From contig OW679203.1 in assembly GCA_940337035.1 (NCBI GenBank), positions 31,133,495-31,197,494 of the forward strand: a DNA stretch of 64,000 nt. The letters are read 5' to 3'. Numbering within the stretch: the first letter of the stretch is position 1; every line of letters begins with the position of its first letter. Below the pieces are notes generated by a model. It saw nothing but the letters and a program-made list of their open reading frames with translations, was not told the DNA's origin and did no database searches. The position numbers and the translations under genes were made by a program. Below are positions 1 to 10,222 of the stretch, piece after piece. The DNA comes from Agriotes lineatus (taxonomy: Eukaryota; Arthropoda; Insecta; Coleoptera; Elateridae).

Positions 1-766
1 AACAACCACGTTGGAGTATCAAAATGATTTCATTTCGAATAGCAATTGTTTCTTCGATGGAATCTGCACCCGTAAGCAGATCATCGACATAGAAATCATT
101 TAAAATTATGTTAGATGCTCGAGGAAATTCGCTTATGCTTTTATGCCCTAACTCTTGAAGACACCTAATTGCCAAGAATGAAGCCACGGCAGTGCCGTAC
201 GTAACCGTGTTCAAACAGTAGTCCGCCAATGGGTCAGTAGGGCTTGATCGCCATACAATGCTTTGCAAGTCTCTTTGTTCGGGCTGAATAAACACTTGCC
301 TGTACATTTTTGCTATGTCAGCCGATAGAGCGTATCTATATTTGCGAAATCTGATTAAAATGGAAAAAAGGTCATCCTGAATGACCGGACCTACAGCTTG
401 AAGATCGTTTAAAGAGATGCCTGTGGTTGATTTCGCGGACCCATTAAACACGACCCTTAACTGGGTTGTTAGGCTTTCTTCTTTTATCACGCCATGATGG
501 GGCAAGTAATACGAAACGACACTATTTTCTACATTTTCTATCTTGCTCATGTGACCCATCATCTCGTATTCACTCATGAATTTGACATATAATTCCTTAA
601 GTTTAGGATTTCTCTCCAACTTTCGTTCAAGGGCGTAAAATCTCTTAACAGCTAGTAATTTTGAATCGCCTAATTTATTCGATGTTTCCTTTAGCGGAAT
701 GGAGACATAGAATCCACCATTCTCGTCGCGAGCAGTAGTGCTGGTGAAATTCCTTTCACAAAAACG
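1..766 (-). CDS. BEL/Pao reverse transcriptase, N-terminal part, runs off the left edge
   Basis: This is the same reading frame as gag-protease, immediately beyond the TAG, and it stays open to the edge of the window. Visible BEL/Pao RT features in order are a pre-RT segment, RVVFNGSAK near 445-420, ADIAKMYRQV near 330-300 with the first catalytic Asp, and FYVDDLLTGA with the YVDD active site at 91-80. The enzyme would copy element RNA into DNA in cytoplasmic particles. There is no start codon of its own near the stop, so expression would need readthrough or an intact sister copy. The palm C-terminus, RNase H and integrase are outside the window. Confidence 0.88.
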
Positions 767-2767
767 CTATTCGCTTGAAAGCGCCTTGGTTACGCAACAT
801 TCCTCTAGTTCCCAGAATTTTGCTAATTGTGCTTGCACATCTAGACTACTACTTGCTATATTTAAATTGCAATAAACATTGTTACGATTATTAGGCTGAC
901 AATTTAAAGGACCGGCTAATATCCATCCTAGCCTCGTTTTTTGCAACGTTATCCGATTTCCACCTAGCTTAATTTGTCCCACACAGATTAATTGCCAAAA
1001 GATCTCGGCACCTATCAGAATTTCAATTTCACTTGATATATTAGATGTATTGTCAGCTAATTTAATATTCGGCGGAATTTGCAATGAGGCTGAGTCGAAC
1101 GAGTAGCTTGGAATATTTCCAGTTATTTTTGGGACTACTATACAAGAGATGGTGGTTTTAAAATTGCCATAGCTTGAGTGCATACTGAGTTCCGCTTTGT
1201 GTCGAATTTGGGTGGACAACTGGTTTATACCCGTTACCGCTAAATCAATATTAGTTTTTTGTAAACCTAATCGCTCACACAAATTTTCAGTTATAATATT
1301 TGACTGGCTACCCGAATCTAATAATGCACGACAATTATAAAGAGAGCCAGATTTGCACTCAACACGAATGATCGCCGTTGATAGTAACACTTGCTGCTCG
1401 TAGCCATTCATAATATGACTTGTTATCGACGAAACTGCATTAGATTCTTCCTGACTTATCTGCGCTGTTTGCGAATGACTGGAGCTTGACGCTTCTACAC
1501 TATTTTGAATGACTCCGGAGGGAAAACTTTGATTTTCTGAATTTTGAGTATTTAAATGTAGGAGTGTATGGTGCTTTTTCCTACAATATCTGCAGCTTGA
1601 TGCCCTACAAAAATTACTGGAATGGAAGCCCTTTAAGCAGTTAAAACAAAGTCTTTTGTTTTTTGCCTCTTGTATTCGAGACGCTATCGGAAGTGCTTTA
1701 AACTGTTCGCAATTATAAATGCTGTGCGAGTCTTTGCAAATGACGCATTTAGGCTGCTTAACTGCATTTTCATTAGTGACCAAAAATGAACTTGCTGTAG
1801 AATTGTTAAATTTGGTTTTAAATTTGTTAACTTTCAGTTCACTGGCCTGAGTAACATTAAGAGTTTCTAACAGTTCGCATTTCGACTTCAGAAACGTTTT
1901 TAAATGCTCCATAGTTGGAAAATCACCTTCAATTTTCTGAGCCTCCCATTCACGTTTAGTGGCGGAATCAAATTTAGCACTAATTAAATAAATCAATATG
2001 GTATCCCACGCTTCTACTGGTTGACCTAACACCTTTAATGCCCTTAAATGTTTAGAAATATTGTCAAGGAGCTGCCGTAACAAAATATGGGATTCCTTTG
2101 CTATAGATGGTAAATTAAACAATAGCTTAATATGGTTATTTACAATTAGCCGCTTATTGTCGTACCTTTCAAGCAATAAATTCCACGCAATGGGATAGTT
2201 AATATCGCACACTTGTAAGGATTGAATTATTTCGCTTGCCTTTCCCTTCACGGAGCCCTTTAAGTATAGAAATTTTTGAACATTTGTAATAGTTTCGTTA
2301 TCATGTATTAATGATCTGTATAAATCTCTATACTCTAACCAATGCCCGATATCGCCTTCAAATTCAGGCAAATTTACTGTTGGAAGACGAACTTGATTTA
2401 TAACGCCGGAATGGTCGAGGTTGCTACGATTTGAATTATTTGTTTGTTGCTGCAAGGGGGTGCTTTGACTGTGTTGCTTTAGAAATGTTTGTGCCAAAGA
2501 TAAATTTGTGTAATACAAACATTCAAAGCTTTCTCTTTCATCTGAACTAGCAACAACTTCTTCAGACTGAAGCGATTCAATTTCATCTTGCACTATATTA
2601 AAATCAGCTATAATGGGTTTTATTCCCGAAATTCTCATTTCTAATTGGGAAAGAAATGCTTCATCTAGATTCGTACTGCGTAAGGCTGAATTAACATAAG
2701 TTTGAAACCTCGTGAGTTGGGCTTTAATAACACCACGTTTTCGTATTAAGTTCGCTAAATCTTCCAT
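767..2767 (-). CDS. BEL/Pao gag plus aspartic protease, 666 aa, ended by an in-frame TAG
   Basis: The first ATG in frame is at 2767. The frame is open 24 codons further upstream, but that extension has no ATG and is hydrophobic, so I reject it. An N-terminal helical region (about residues 1-75) is followed by a DUF1759-like capsid core (about 128-300, with LPxFxGD..W.EYRDLY near 133-150). A Cys-rich part has C341xxC344, a perfect CCHC knuckle (C374, C377, H382, C387) and C392xxC395 with several His. A retropepsin-like protease follows at about 465-620 with the active-site D484-S-G. The protein would package element RNA and mature the polyprotein. The TAG at 767-769 falls after residue 666. 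The reading frame continues unshifted into RT, so the stop is either a recent nonsense mutation or, less likely, a readthrough site. Confidence 0.9.
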   Translation of the reverse strand: MEDLANLIRKRGVIKAQLTRFQTYVNSALRSTNLDEAFLSQLEMRISGIKPIIADFNIVQDEIESLQSEEVVASSDERESFECLYYTNLSLAQTFLKQHSQSTPLQQQTNNSNRSNLDHSGVINQVRLPTVNLPEFEGDIGHWLEYRDLYRSLIHDNETITNVQKFLYLKGSVKGKASEIIQSLQVCDINYPIAWNLLLERYDNKRLIVNNHIKLLFNLPSIAKESHILLRQLLDNISKHLRALKVLGQPVEAWDTILIYLISAKFDSATKREWEAQKIEGDFPTMEHLKTFLKSKCELLETLNVTQASELKVNKFKTKFNNSTASSFLVTNENAVKQPKCVICKDSHSIYNCEQFKALPIASRIQEAKNKRLCFNCLKGFHSSNFCRASSCRYCRKKHHTLLHLNTQNSENQSFPSGVIQNSVEASSSSHSQTAQISQEESNAVSSITSHIMNGYEQQVLLSTAIIRVECKSGSLYNCRALLDSGSQSNIITENLCERLGLQKTNIDLAVTGINQLSTQIRHKAELSMHSSYGNFKTTISCIVVPKITGNIPSYSFDSASLQIPPNIKLADNTSNISSEIEILIGAEIFWQLICVGQIKLGGNRITLQKTRLGWILAGPLNCQPNNRNNVYCNLNIASSSLDVQAQLAKFWELEECCVTKALSSE

Positions 2768-3262
2768 AATTTCAAAGTAATTGCAGCAATGGTAATGAGG
2801 AATAAAGAAAAGTAGGATAAATACGATAAGGAAGCTCACTTACTTCTTAGCCTCTTTGTTCTCAGCGCAGGGTTGCTACCTGCGGGCGGGCTTCTTTGTT
2901 GTCGATTTGCACCCGGAAGCTGATTCACGCTGCTAACTGCAAGTACAGGCTGGTGCCAGATGCTCCAAAATGCTGCTTGCTGGGTACAAAGGGATGCTAA
3001 CTGGACGTTGACCCAAGGGCTATGGACAAAGGAATGATGCTCCGGCGTCGCTTTTTGATTACGTATTAATTTAATACTACTTGGGGATGAATCGCTGATG
3101 CTTCCACGTAGTCGCTCGAAAGATGAATTTAGAAATCGACGCGCTGGTATTCGTACAGGCCACGGATTTCAAACACTTGGCGAATTTGGTTTATCGACGG
3201 TAAATTTAATTAATTGGTTACCGGATAAACTCTTACACACACACTACACATAGCTCTTATTA
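2768..3262 (-). other. BEL/Pao 5' leader between primer-binding site and gag ATG
   Basis: About 0.5 kb of untranslated leader lies between the PBS and the gag ATG at 2767. It is richer in GC than the flanks and has no long open frame. On the minus strand a GTAAGTG occurs at 2843-2837, a good donor-like heptamer, but no good acceptor follows before the ATG, so I do not call an intron. Confidence 0.6.
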
Positions 3263-3280
3263 ATCCGGCTCGAAGGACCA
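3263..3280 (-). other. Primer-binding site, tRNA-Tyr type
   Basis: The plus-strand bases atccggctcgaaggacca match the 3' acceptor and T-stem end of an insect-type tRNA-Tyr including CCA. On the element strand this reads TGGTCCTTCGAGCCGGAT. It sits 5 bp inside the LTR edge (TG at 3286), the expected position for a primer-binding site. The tRNA identity rests on my memory of the tRNA-Tyr 3' sequence. It is a PBS and not a tRNA gene, because no other tRNA arms lie beside it. Confidence 0.8.
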
Positions 3281-3285
3281 AAATA

Positions 3286-3723
3286 TGTTAATAAATACAA
3301 CTTTTCTGAGTAACCACTTTATTTTCAACTTATCATTTGCGTGTCAGTGGTTGAACTGACCACCGAAGATTTTAAAATGACGCACCAGCAACCCTCCGAC
3401 AATGAGCGAGTGCGCCCGAAATACAAAACTGGCAACGAAAATACACAAACTTAATATTATACAAAGAAATAGAAATATGTTACATTAACTAGTCTAAACA
3501 GTTAACAGGAAGTCGAGTCAGATAAACAAATGTAATAATTTACGACAAAATTATTTCTATGCAGGTGCTACACCGAGTATTTACATTTACTTTCGTAAGC
3601 GTGGCACTGCAACAAGTAATTAATCATTGATTAGATCAGCGTTTATATCCAATTTGCAGGATTTGCAGTAGCCATAATTTTTCAACGTCTCGTTAACTGT
3701 TACCGCAACTGTCGAATGACACA
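3286..3723 (-). repeat. 5' LTR of the BEL/Pao element, outer border approximate
   Basis: The inner edge is fixed by the PBS: the plus strand begins TGTTAATAAA at 3286, that is ...TAACA on the element strand. In element orientation there is a TATA box (TATAAA, 3647-3642) and a polyadenylation signal AATAAA (3323-3318), 32 bp before the LTR end, in the right order for a promoter plus poly(A) LTR. The outer end has no distinctive terminus and no TSD partner inside the window. I place it near 3723 only because the sequence becomes ordinary AT-rich DNA there. Confidence 0.65.
3642..3647 (-). promoter_or_regulatory. TATA box of the BEL/Pao LTR
   Basis: TATAAA lies on the element strand within the LTR, about 320 bp upstream of the AATAAA at 3323-3318. 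It is the only good TATA motif inside the LTR in the correct orientation and would drive genomic RNA synthesis. Confidence 0.45.
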
Positions 3724-3860
3724 AACGTTTCAAGCAATTTTTAATTACAAACAAAACCTAAGTTTTGATAATTTAAGATTAATTGGGATATAAAAAATTG
3801 TATAACTATGTTCTGAGAGCGGATGTACATCCCAAATTCTGAAAAAACACAAAAAAACTA

Positions 3861-4287
3861 TAGTTCATTCAGACTCAAGATAGAGCAAAACCTGCAACCC
3901 AAGTTACAAATATCAGCAGTAAGTTGATTACCAACATGATTTTATTAAAATTTAGATCAGAGAGATATAGCTTTGTTGCTGTCTTGATGAGTGTCAAAAT
4001 CAATGTGTCATGTTTTTAATGTGAATCTTTGCCTAAGGAAGCCATTTGCAACATTTTTTAGGGGGCAAATTTATTCTCAGATCACATTCAGCAGATTTCA
4101 TTGAGGTAGAAATCGCACAATTTTCCAATTCCAAGCTTTGCAAATTTGACAAAAACTATAACCTCTATATTATACTACGTACATCCCATGATCTACATTT
4201 TAATAAAATAAAATTAGTAATCAACAGACTGCTGATATTTGTAACTTGGGTTGCAGATTTTGCTCTATCTTGAATTTGAATGAACTA
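3861..4287. mobile_element. Palindromic MITE with about 100-bp inverted arms (TA TSD)
   Basis: The left arm (3861-3959) and the reverse complement of the right arm (4189-4287) match at roughly 90 percent over 99 bp, starting TAGTTCATTCA. Both ends are flanked by TA (3859-3860 and 4288-4289), consistent with a TA target-site duplication as in Tc1/mariner-type elements. The about 230-bp centre has no transposase and is not palindromic. The superfamily is inferred from TSD size only. A 75-codon open frame across it reads through arm sequence and is not a gene. Confidence 0.75.
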
Positions 4288-4289
4288 TA

Positions 4290-7200
4290 ATAGGTTAAAA
4301 TTTGGTATCGGTAACACATACACCAGTAAAAAGGTAATCAAAAAGAGGGGTAGTAACTAACTTCCATATACCACTAATAGGCTTAAAACTATTTTAAACT
4401 GGCAGAACATGCTTAAGACAACACTCATAGTATTACATTTTAAGGTGGTCAGTCTTGCAGCTGTAACCGCAACCAGGATTTGTTACAGCAAAAATGGTCT
4501 TTACGCCAAAGCGTCAGTTTGTTACATTACAATATCGGGAAATTCTCAGATCCTTGCCCCAATCCCGTTACGATGGGCTGTAACAAAGGTTACCGGTTCA
4601 CTCAAAAGGTGGTCCTTTGCGACAGGAACTTAGGGCTACGATCCAGTAAACGAAATATAAATGTTAATTGCTAAGAGCCACTACTTTTTTGTCCAAATAA
4701 GGAACAACACTACAGGTAGGCTCATCCAGAAGGTGGAAGAAATGGCCCACCGTCCTAGCAATGCTTGAGCAGCTAACAAACAGCTGAGTCGAACATACCT
4801 TTACTTACATTCTCTTACAGCTGACTGAATCCCTGTACATCGAAACAATACACAAAATACACATGAAAACATCATCAATCTATTAATGAAACCCACCACT
4901 ATATAAAATGAACTATATTAACGTAGAAAAATATGTAGGTGACAATGAACATTAAAAGAATTACTCGTTACAGTAAAAATAATCGAAAAAGGTTAGTGAG
5001 GTTAATGCCGCTACGTTTAAGCTAAACACAGTTTAAGCTAAAAACTATTTTACAGCAATCATATTTGACAAGAAATACCCAAATATGACACAACAACAGT
5101 AGTTACTTGATCTCACAACGTAAAACCGCATATAGGTACAGACATTAAAACTTGACGGTAAATGCTAAAAATTAACTTCCAGGTTTTAATTCGTATTCAA
5201 AATAGTACTATTTAAATTCACAACAACGCTGCGTAGCATGGCAGTACTTTGAAAATCACTTTACTATATATTTACGCTCGTTACAATTATTACAAATTGA
5301 CGCATTACCTTATGAAGGACTCAACTGCCCTGGTGCCGTTGTCCAACCAAGCTATTACCTCCAAAATACGGAAAAAACTACTGCATCATATCCTCCCGAA
5401 AAAGACAGGGTTACGATACGATACACATAGCTTCAACGAAAGACAGTTTAGCACACAAACAAGGTTTAAATTTAAAATCCTCTTCAAGCGTAATTGCAGA
5501 TGTGAGCTCCACGATACAAAATTCCTCGGATAAACATTTATCAACACGCCACTCAAACGACACAGGGCTCGACCGACAGCAACTATATAGATTCACTACT
5601 TTAATTTCAACTTACGCGACGAGGCAGATGCCGCGCCGCGAAAACAACGAACACTTGTGGACGGTCTTAGTGCCGGACGCTGATTAAAAAATCTGGGCTA
5701 AAATCCTAAAGCCAAATGACTACTCGCAGGCGTTACTTAATTGCATACTTCGTTCAACTTATGGAAGCATACGAATGACGTCGAGTTGTCCAACATATTT
5801 TCGCTTACAAAAGGGAACGACCTGTAAGGAAAGTAATCGACACTCTGGTGGCTACAATTCATTAAAATACGATAAAGGCACATTGCGTCACTCCTGTGAA
5901 AAACAAAGCTAAATTTAGATTTTGAAGGCTGATCCTAACTACGCTGGGAGACTTTAATATTCGAAATTAACGGAGTTGGGTTTTTAAACCTTACTGAACT
6001 TTTAATTTGAACGTAAATAAACCAGGAAAAGGACTAAAATCTAAGCTAAAATTGGGGGAATAAGCGAAAAGCGTTAAATGCAAAAAATTGTCATTACAAA
6101 TTTCCCAAAACAATTCCTAAGAATTATACCTGCTCATTATCAGTAAGACTAGTGGACGGCCTCGTCTGAGAAAAAATCACAGACATTATGAAATGCCGTG
6201 TGCATTAATGAGATGAAAGAACCATCCAATGCTGTTGAATACGTTTTTAAAGACAAAGTGGCTGTTAATGACGAAAGTGGAAATTGACTAAGCAGAAATA
6301 AAACGGTTATGAGTATATGAAAGAAATGTTTTTAGTGTTGAATAAAGAATAACAGCTTCAAGGATAGTATAGGCACTAATATAATGGAAGAAAAACACAA
6401 TAAATTACAATAACAATCTTGAGATAGCTATAATGCCAAAAATGGGCAGGTTATGATCATGTATGATAATATTTGCAAAGAAAAAGAAAAATCAGATACT
6501 ACTTGAAGTAATCAGGAATTTAAAAATCGATACAATAACTCTGATAACCAAAAACGAAGAATCGTCAGCATCGGGCTATAACAGTAGGAAATAATCTTCT
6601 ACTTTTATTTCTTCATGTCAAAAGGGTCGTGTTATGGTTATATTTGTGATAATGTTACTCTTTACGATAGTTATTTCTCCAATGTTATCTAGTAGTAGCA
6701 TTACAAGTGGCTTGTTGAATGCTGGAATTTGTAATTTCTTTAATTTGACCTTCCAATCTCCTGAAGAAGACCCTCTTGCTCTCGAACCTTCAACTTTGGA
6801 TATACGACTAGTCATTCGAGGTTGTCGTTATCGGATTTTTAAACGTGCCCAAGTTAGTATGATTTAAGTCTTTTATTAATGATTATGAGGAGAAATCTGT
6901 TAGTGTGTAAGAGTAGGGCTCTGAACTTATACTTTTCGTACTTCTTCTTGAATCCCTTCTTTTGTAAAAAAAAATATTTACGCCCGGTCCTCCCATAGCT
7001 TTGAATATTTCTCAGGATATTTCATTTATTCCTAAAAATATATCAGGTTTCACCTTCTTTCATTATTGATAGTTCTGTTCTACATTATTTATGTTTCTAT
7101 TGTAGTTAATCAAGCATGCACAATACTTCTGACAAACTGTTACTATTTTCTGTATGTCTGTTAATTTTTCCCCAAACTGGTCTTGGACAGCCCATGCGTT

Positions 7201-7550
7201 CCGCTCTACTTTTTTCTTGTATTTTTAACAGTTGATTATGTTTTTTTACATAGGACTGTTCGATAACTCATCAATTATTTCTGGCGCTACAGTTCTTTCT
7301 TTTCCCATGCCATGCTATGTGTATCATTTGCTAATTATAGAATTGATTTATTTAAAGAATTTTTCATTCAGTCATTTTGTTTAAATTGACCTTCGTTGGA
7401 AATTAAAAATCGTTTGTGCTTTTTCATGCTAAAGTCTGTGGTTGATTTTAGAGTCTGCCTTTGGTAAGCCTTTCAAGTTAAATATAGATTATCCTCAATG
7501 TCTTATTATTAAGATACTATATTCTATTTGGTTTTTGTATTGGTTGCCTA
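4290..7550. other. Unassigned AT-rich sequence
   Basis: There are only short open frames (at most 94 codons), none with a recognisable domain. A GC-richer patch at about 5400-5690 contains a TATATA on the plus strand but no coherent coding sequence. Below 7560 the minus strand may continue the RTE fragment described next, but the translation is too broken to claim. Confidence 0.5.
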
Positions 7551-7559
7551 GAACTTACC

Positions 7560-7860
7560 AGGTATATAACCTGCTGGTGTATGCAGGAAAACTGTATTTT
7601 CAGAATTATATATTAGTGTAAAATTATTAAAGGTCAATAACTTTTACGCCTCATTCGTTCCTTACACCAATACTATACCTCTCTACTACGTTTCTGATGT
7701 GCCTATCATTAATAGTGTGACCAACTTTGCCATTAAAATCGCTTATCAGTATAACTATTTCTCCATTTGAGACGCTTTAAAGCATTTCCTCTAGTATTTC
7801 ATAGAATTCCTCTATTTTTTCCCCTAAGTCTCAGATGTAAGGGCAATTATCCACTGTATT
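7560..7860 (-). pseudogene. RTE-type LINE endonuclease fragment, decayed
   Basis: Minus-strand translation with several stops gives a recognisable stretch of an RTE-clade apurinic-like endonuclease. KKIEEFYEILEEML is followed by GEIVILISDFNGKVG, the family's G-D-F-N-A-K-V-G box that carries catalytic Asp and Asn, and then ERYGIGVRNE, matching the usual HGIG..NENG segment. A weak TKNQI-like segment follows near 7530, where the family has GRTKNQIDYI. Stops interrupt the frame within 100 codons. The call rests on motif order, without an alignment. Confidence 0.55.
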
Positions 7861-9229
7861 TATGTATTTTTCCCGATTTCAAGTCTAACCTGTTTAAGGC
7901 TGTTCCGTCAGCATGATAAGTTACTTCTCGCAAGGAAAATCCGGTCGAATTAGTTTTACTTTCGTACTAATTAACGTTGATTGAATCCATGCAACTCTCT
8001 TGAAAAGGTGTACTTTGAGGTGGGCTCCCATTCCGTTCTTCCACATTAATCACAAATAAAAATTTAATAATGCTTAATGCGACGTACGCATACTTAAAAG
8101 GGTGCATTAACATGTAGTTTACTGGCATTTGATCGACTTTGATAGTTTAATGTTTAGTCGCCACCCCTTGCACCCTATGTTCAGGATAACAATAAAATCC
8201 AGACTTATAAATTATTCTGGAGGAAGTTGTAATGTGGCGGTTCTTGCAAACCCCACGTTGGGTGCCATTTTGTAACGCGGCGTTACTTGTGCCTCTTAAC
8301 TTTTTATTGATTCTGCCCTTTTTCATTGCCAGCTAAGTAAATAGCAATAATATTTTGTTTGCTTTGTTTACCTCAAATTATTGCAAAGAAAAATTCTTGC
8401 TGCAATAAATGCAGCATTTATGCTTACAGTCTATTACGCAGTTTTGTTAAAGCGAAGCCGGAACACGCGCAGGCTGGCCTAGGTAAATCGCTTAGCATGA
8501 ATCACCCAGCTTAGGCAATGATTGACAAGTTCCAGCTGTGTCATGACCTAGATCTATCCATCACAGCTATCCCAGGCGATGCTTTTACTATAACGTCAAT
8601 TTAGAACGAGGAAACGTTCATTCTTTGTTGCCTTACTGACCTACAAATCGGAAAACAACTCTATCGATCGGAATTCTGAAGATTTTGAATTTAACAAGCC
8701 ACTATTACAATACTTCTTGGTCCTAGGAATACTCCAGAAAAACATAGAAATATTCACTTTTAGCTGACACTCAGCTTCCCTCGAGAGCCAAGGTCCCCCA
8801 GATTACATTTGTGCCTACAAATAAAGCACACTCAGGCGAGCCAGGTAAAGTTTTCGTTACAACATGATATATCTTTAGGAAGAGTAATTGCAGGATGTAA
8901 GACTTAATATTGCCTTAAAATTTGTAAATTAAAGAATATAAGGGACTATTATGCACGTCCATTATTTTATTTAGTACATTTTTGAATACAATACAGAGAG
9001 AAATTTTATTAAAAACCAGATTTGAAGACATCCCAAGCGATACGTACAATAATATTAGAGATAACTCAATAAGTGTAGCAGTAAGGAAGCGCCACAAAGA
9101 TTCAAACAGATAATAATAGGACTTTACAAGAAAATGAATTTGCTCCTACGGACTTCTGCTAAAAAGACTTGAACAGTAGTGAAGTAAAGAAAATTTGAAA
9201 TAAAACAAAGAGAGAAGAATTCGGCGTGT
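7861..9229. other. Unassigned sequence left of the hAT element
   Basis: I see no gene. The part nearest 7861 may be the N-terminal remnant of the same RTE endonuclease on the minus strand. The rest is AT-rich with a modestly GC-richer patch at 8450-8600 and has no repeat that I can pair elsewhere in the window. Confidence 0.4.
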
Positions 9230-9237
9230 ATTACAAC
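9230..9237. repeat. hAT target-site duplication, left copy (partner 10215-10222)
   Basis: ATTACAAC directly precedes the left terminal inverted repeat and is repeated exactly after the right one. Confidence 0.9.
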
Positions 9238-10214
9238 TAGTGATGGGCATAACCGGACAATGTTCATAACCGAATTATTTGCATTAGAATCATATTAATA
9301 ACCGATTGATTATTTGAATAATCATTCGAATCAATTTTGGCTCTCGATTCGTTTCGATTAATTCAGCCGGTTTGCCGGTTGGCGGTTCACCGTCATCTGC
9401 ATCGGCATCGTAACTTGCAGATAGCAGAGGAACTCAGTTAATCGTTAATTATAATAATTGTATAAATAATTTTTATTTGATTTCTAAAGAGTTTAAACCA
9501 TTGAGAATAGCTATATCAATACTAATCATAAAGAAATTATAAATATGCGAATACAAAGTATCTATTGAATCTATTTTTAGTTCCTAAAATTCTCTAGTAG
9601 TCACCCTTCCCTTTTCGCTTGCACATCATACCGGTATATTTTAGAATCCATTATTTATCTACGTTCAGCCTTCGGCGGTTCTAAGGACGCACACTTAAAA
9701 TTTTCAACATCGAAATCCACTTCTTGTCCCGACGGCTCCTTTATTAAAAATTAAATATAAATCTTCTACGATATTGGAAAATCTTATTTCGTTTTCTGTT
9801 TGTCCCTTATTAGGCATAATCAACCGCGTTTTGAAGTAAAAATTTAGGCCGTTATAAATTAATACCAACACAGCTTCGGCAAATCTCATACTCAGCAGAA
9901 CGTTATCTTTAATAGGAACGGCCCCATAAATTTAACTCGTCGACTGGGAGTATCAAATGTCTTAATAACATCAACAAGCAGCCGCGAGCCTCACTTGGGT
10001 CAATCAAGTACATACGTAGAAAAGGTTATATGAGTTATAAATGCCGTATTATTTACAGAATTTCGATCACTCGCAGGTCGCTGAGACGCGGCACGTAGTA
10101 CGTATCAGGATGAGGTTATTTTTCATCCGAATACTTGGAACGAAAGCCGAGTTACACAGGTTATTTAAATAACCGGACAACCGGTTATTTTTGATTCGAA
10201 TAAGCCCATCACTA
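9238..10214. mobile_element. Non-autonomous hAT element, 977 bp, with perfect 8-bp TSD
   Basis: The element begins TAGTGATGGGC and ends GCCCATCACTA, an 11-bp perfect terminal inverted repeat of the hAT type. It is flanked on both sides by ATTACAAC (9230-9237 and 10215-10222), a perfect 8-bp duplication as hAT transposases make. Copies of AACCGG / CCGGTTATT and GATTCGAAT-like words cluster within about 130 bp of each end, as expected for subterminal transposase-binding repeats. No transposase frame or BED or RNase H-like domain is visible, so it would need transposase from a relative. The exact TSD suggests a fairly recent insertion. Confidence 0.9.
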
Positions 10215-10222
10215 ATTACAAC

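Larger units (their letters stand above)
1..3723 (-). mobile_element. BEL/Pao LTR retrotransposon, 5' part, truncated by window edge
   Basis: Read on the minus strand from about 3723 down to 1, the order is LTR, tRNA-Tyr primer-binding site, about 0.5 kb of leader, gag, aspartic protease, then the start of reverse transcriptase, where the window ends. This is the BEL/Pao (Belpaoviridae) order. The DUF1759-like gag core, the zinc knuckles, the DUF1758-like protease and the RT with a YVDD box together make the family call firm. RNase H, integrase and the 3' LTR would lie outside the window. The frame is open over about 2.77 kb except for one TAG at 767-769, so the copy looks fairly young. The outer LTR border near 3723 is only approximate. 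Confidence 0.92.

Noticed and set aside
2768..2839. Hydrophobic N-terminal extension of the BEL/Pao gag frame that could be read as a signal peptide
   Set aside because: It starts at GTG, not ATG, lies in the leader, and has T-rich low-complexity composition. The family start fits the ATG at 2767.
2770..2843. Mini-intron in the BEL/Pao leader (donor-like GTAAGTG)
   Set aside because: No convincing acceptor before the gag ATG; the only nearby AG would remove the start codon.
3263..3280. tRNA-Tyr gene
   Set aside because: Only the 3' 18 bases match, next to an LTR edge. It is a primer-binding site.
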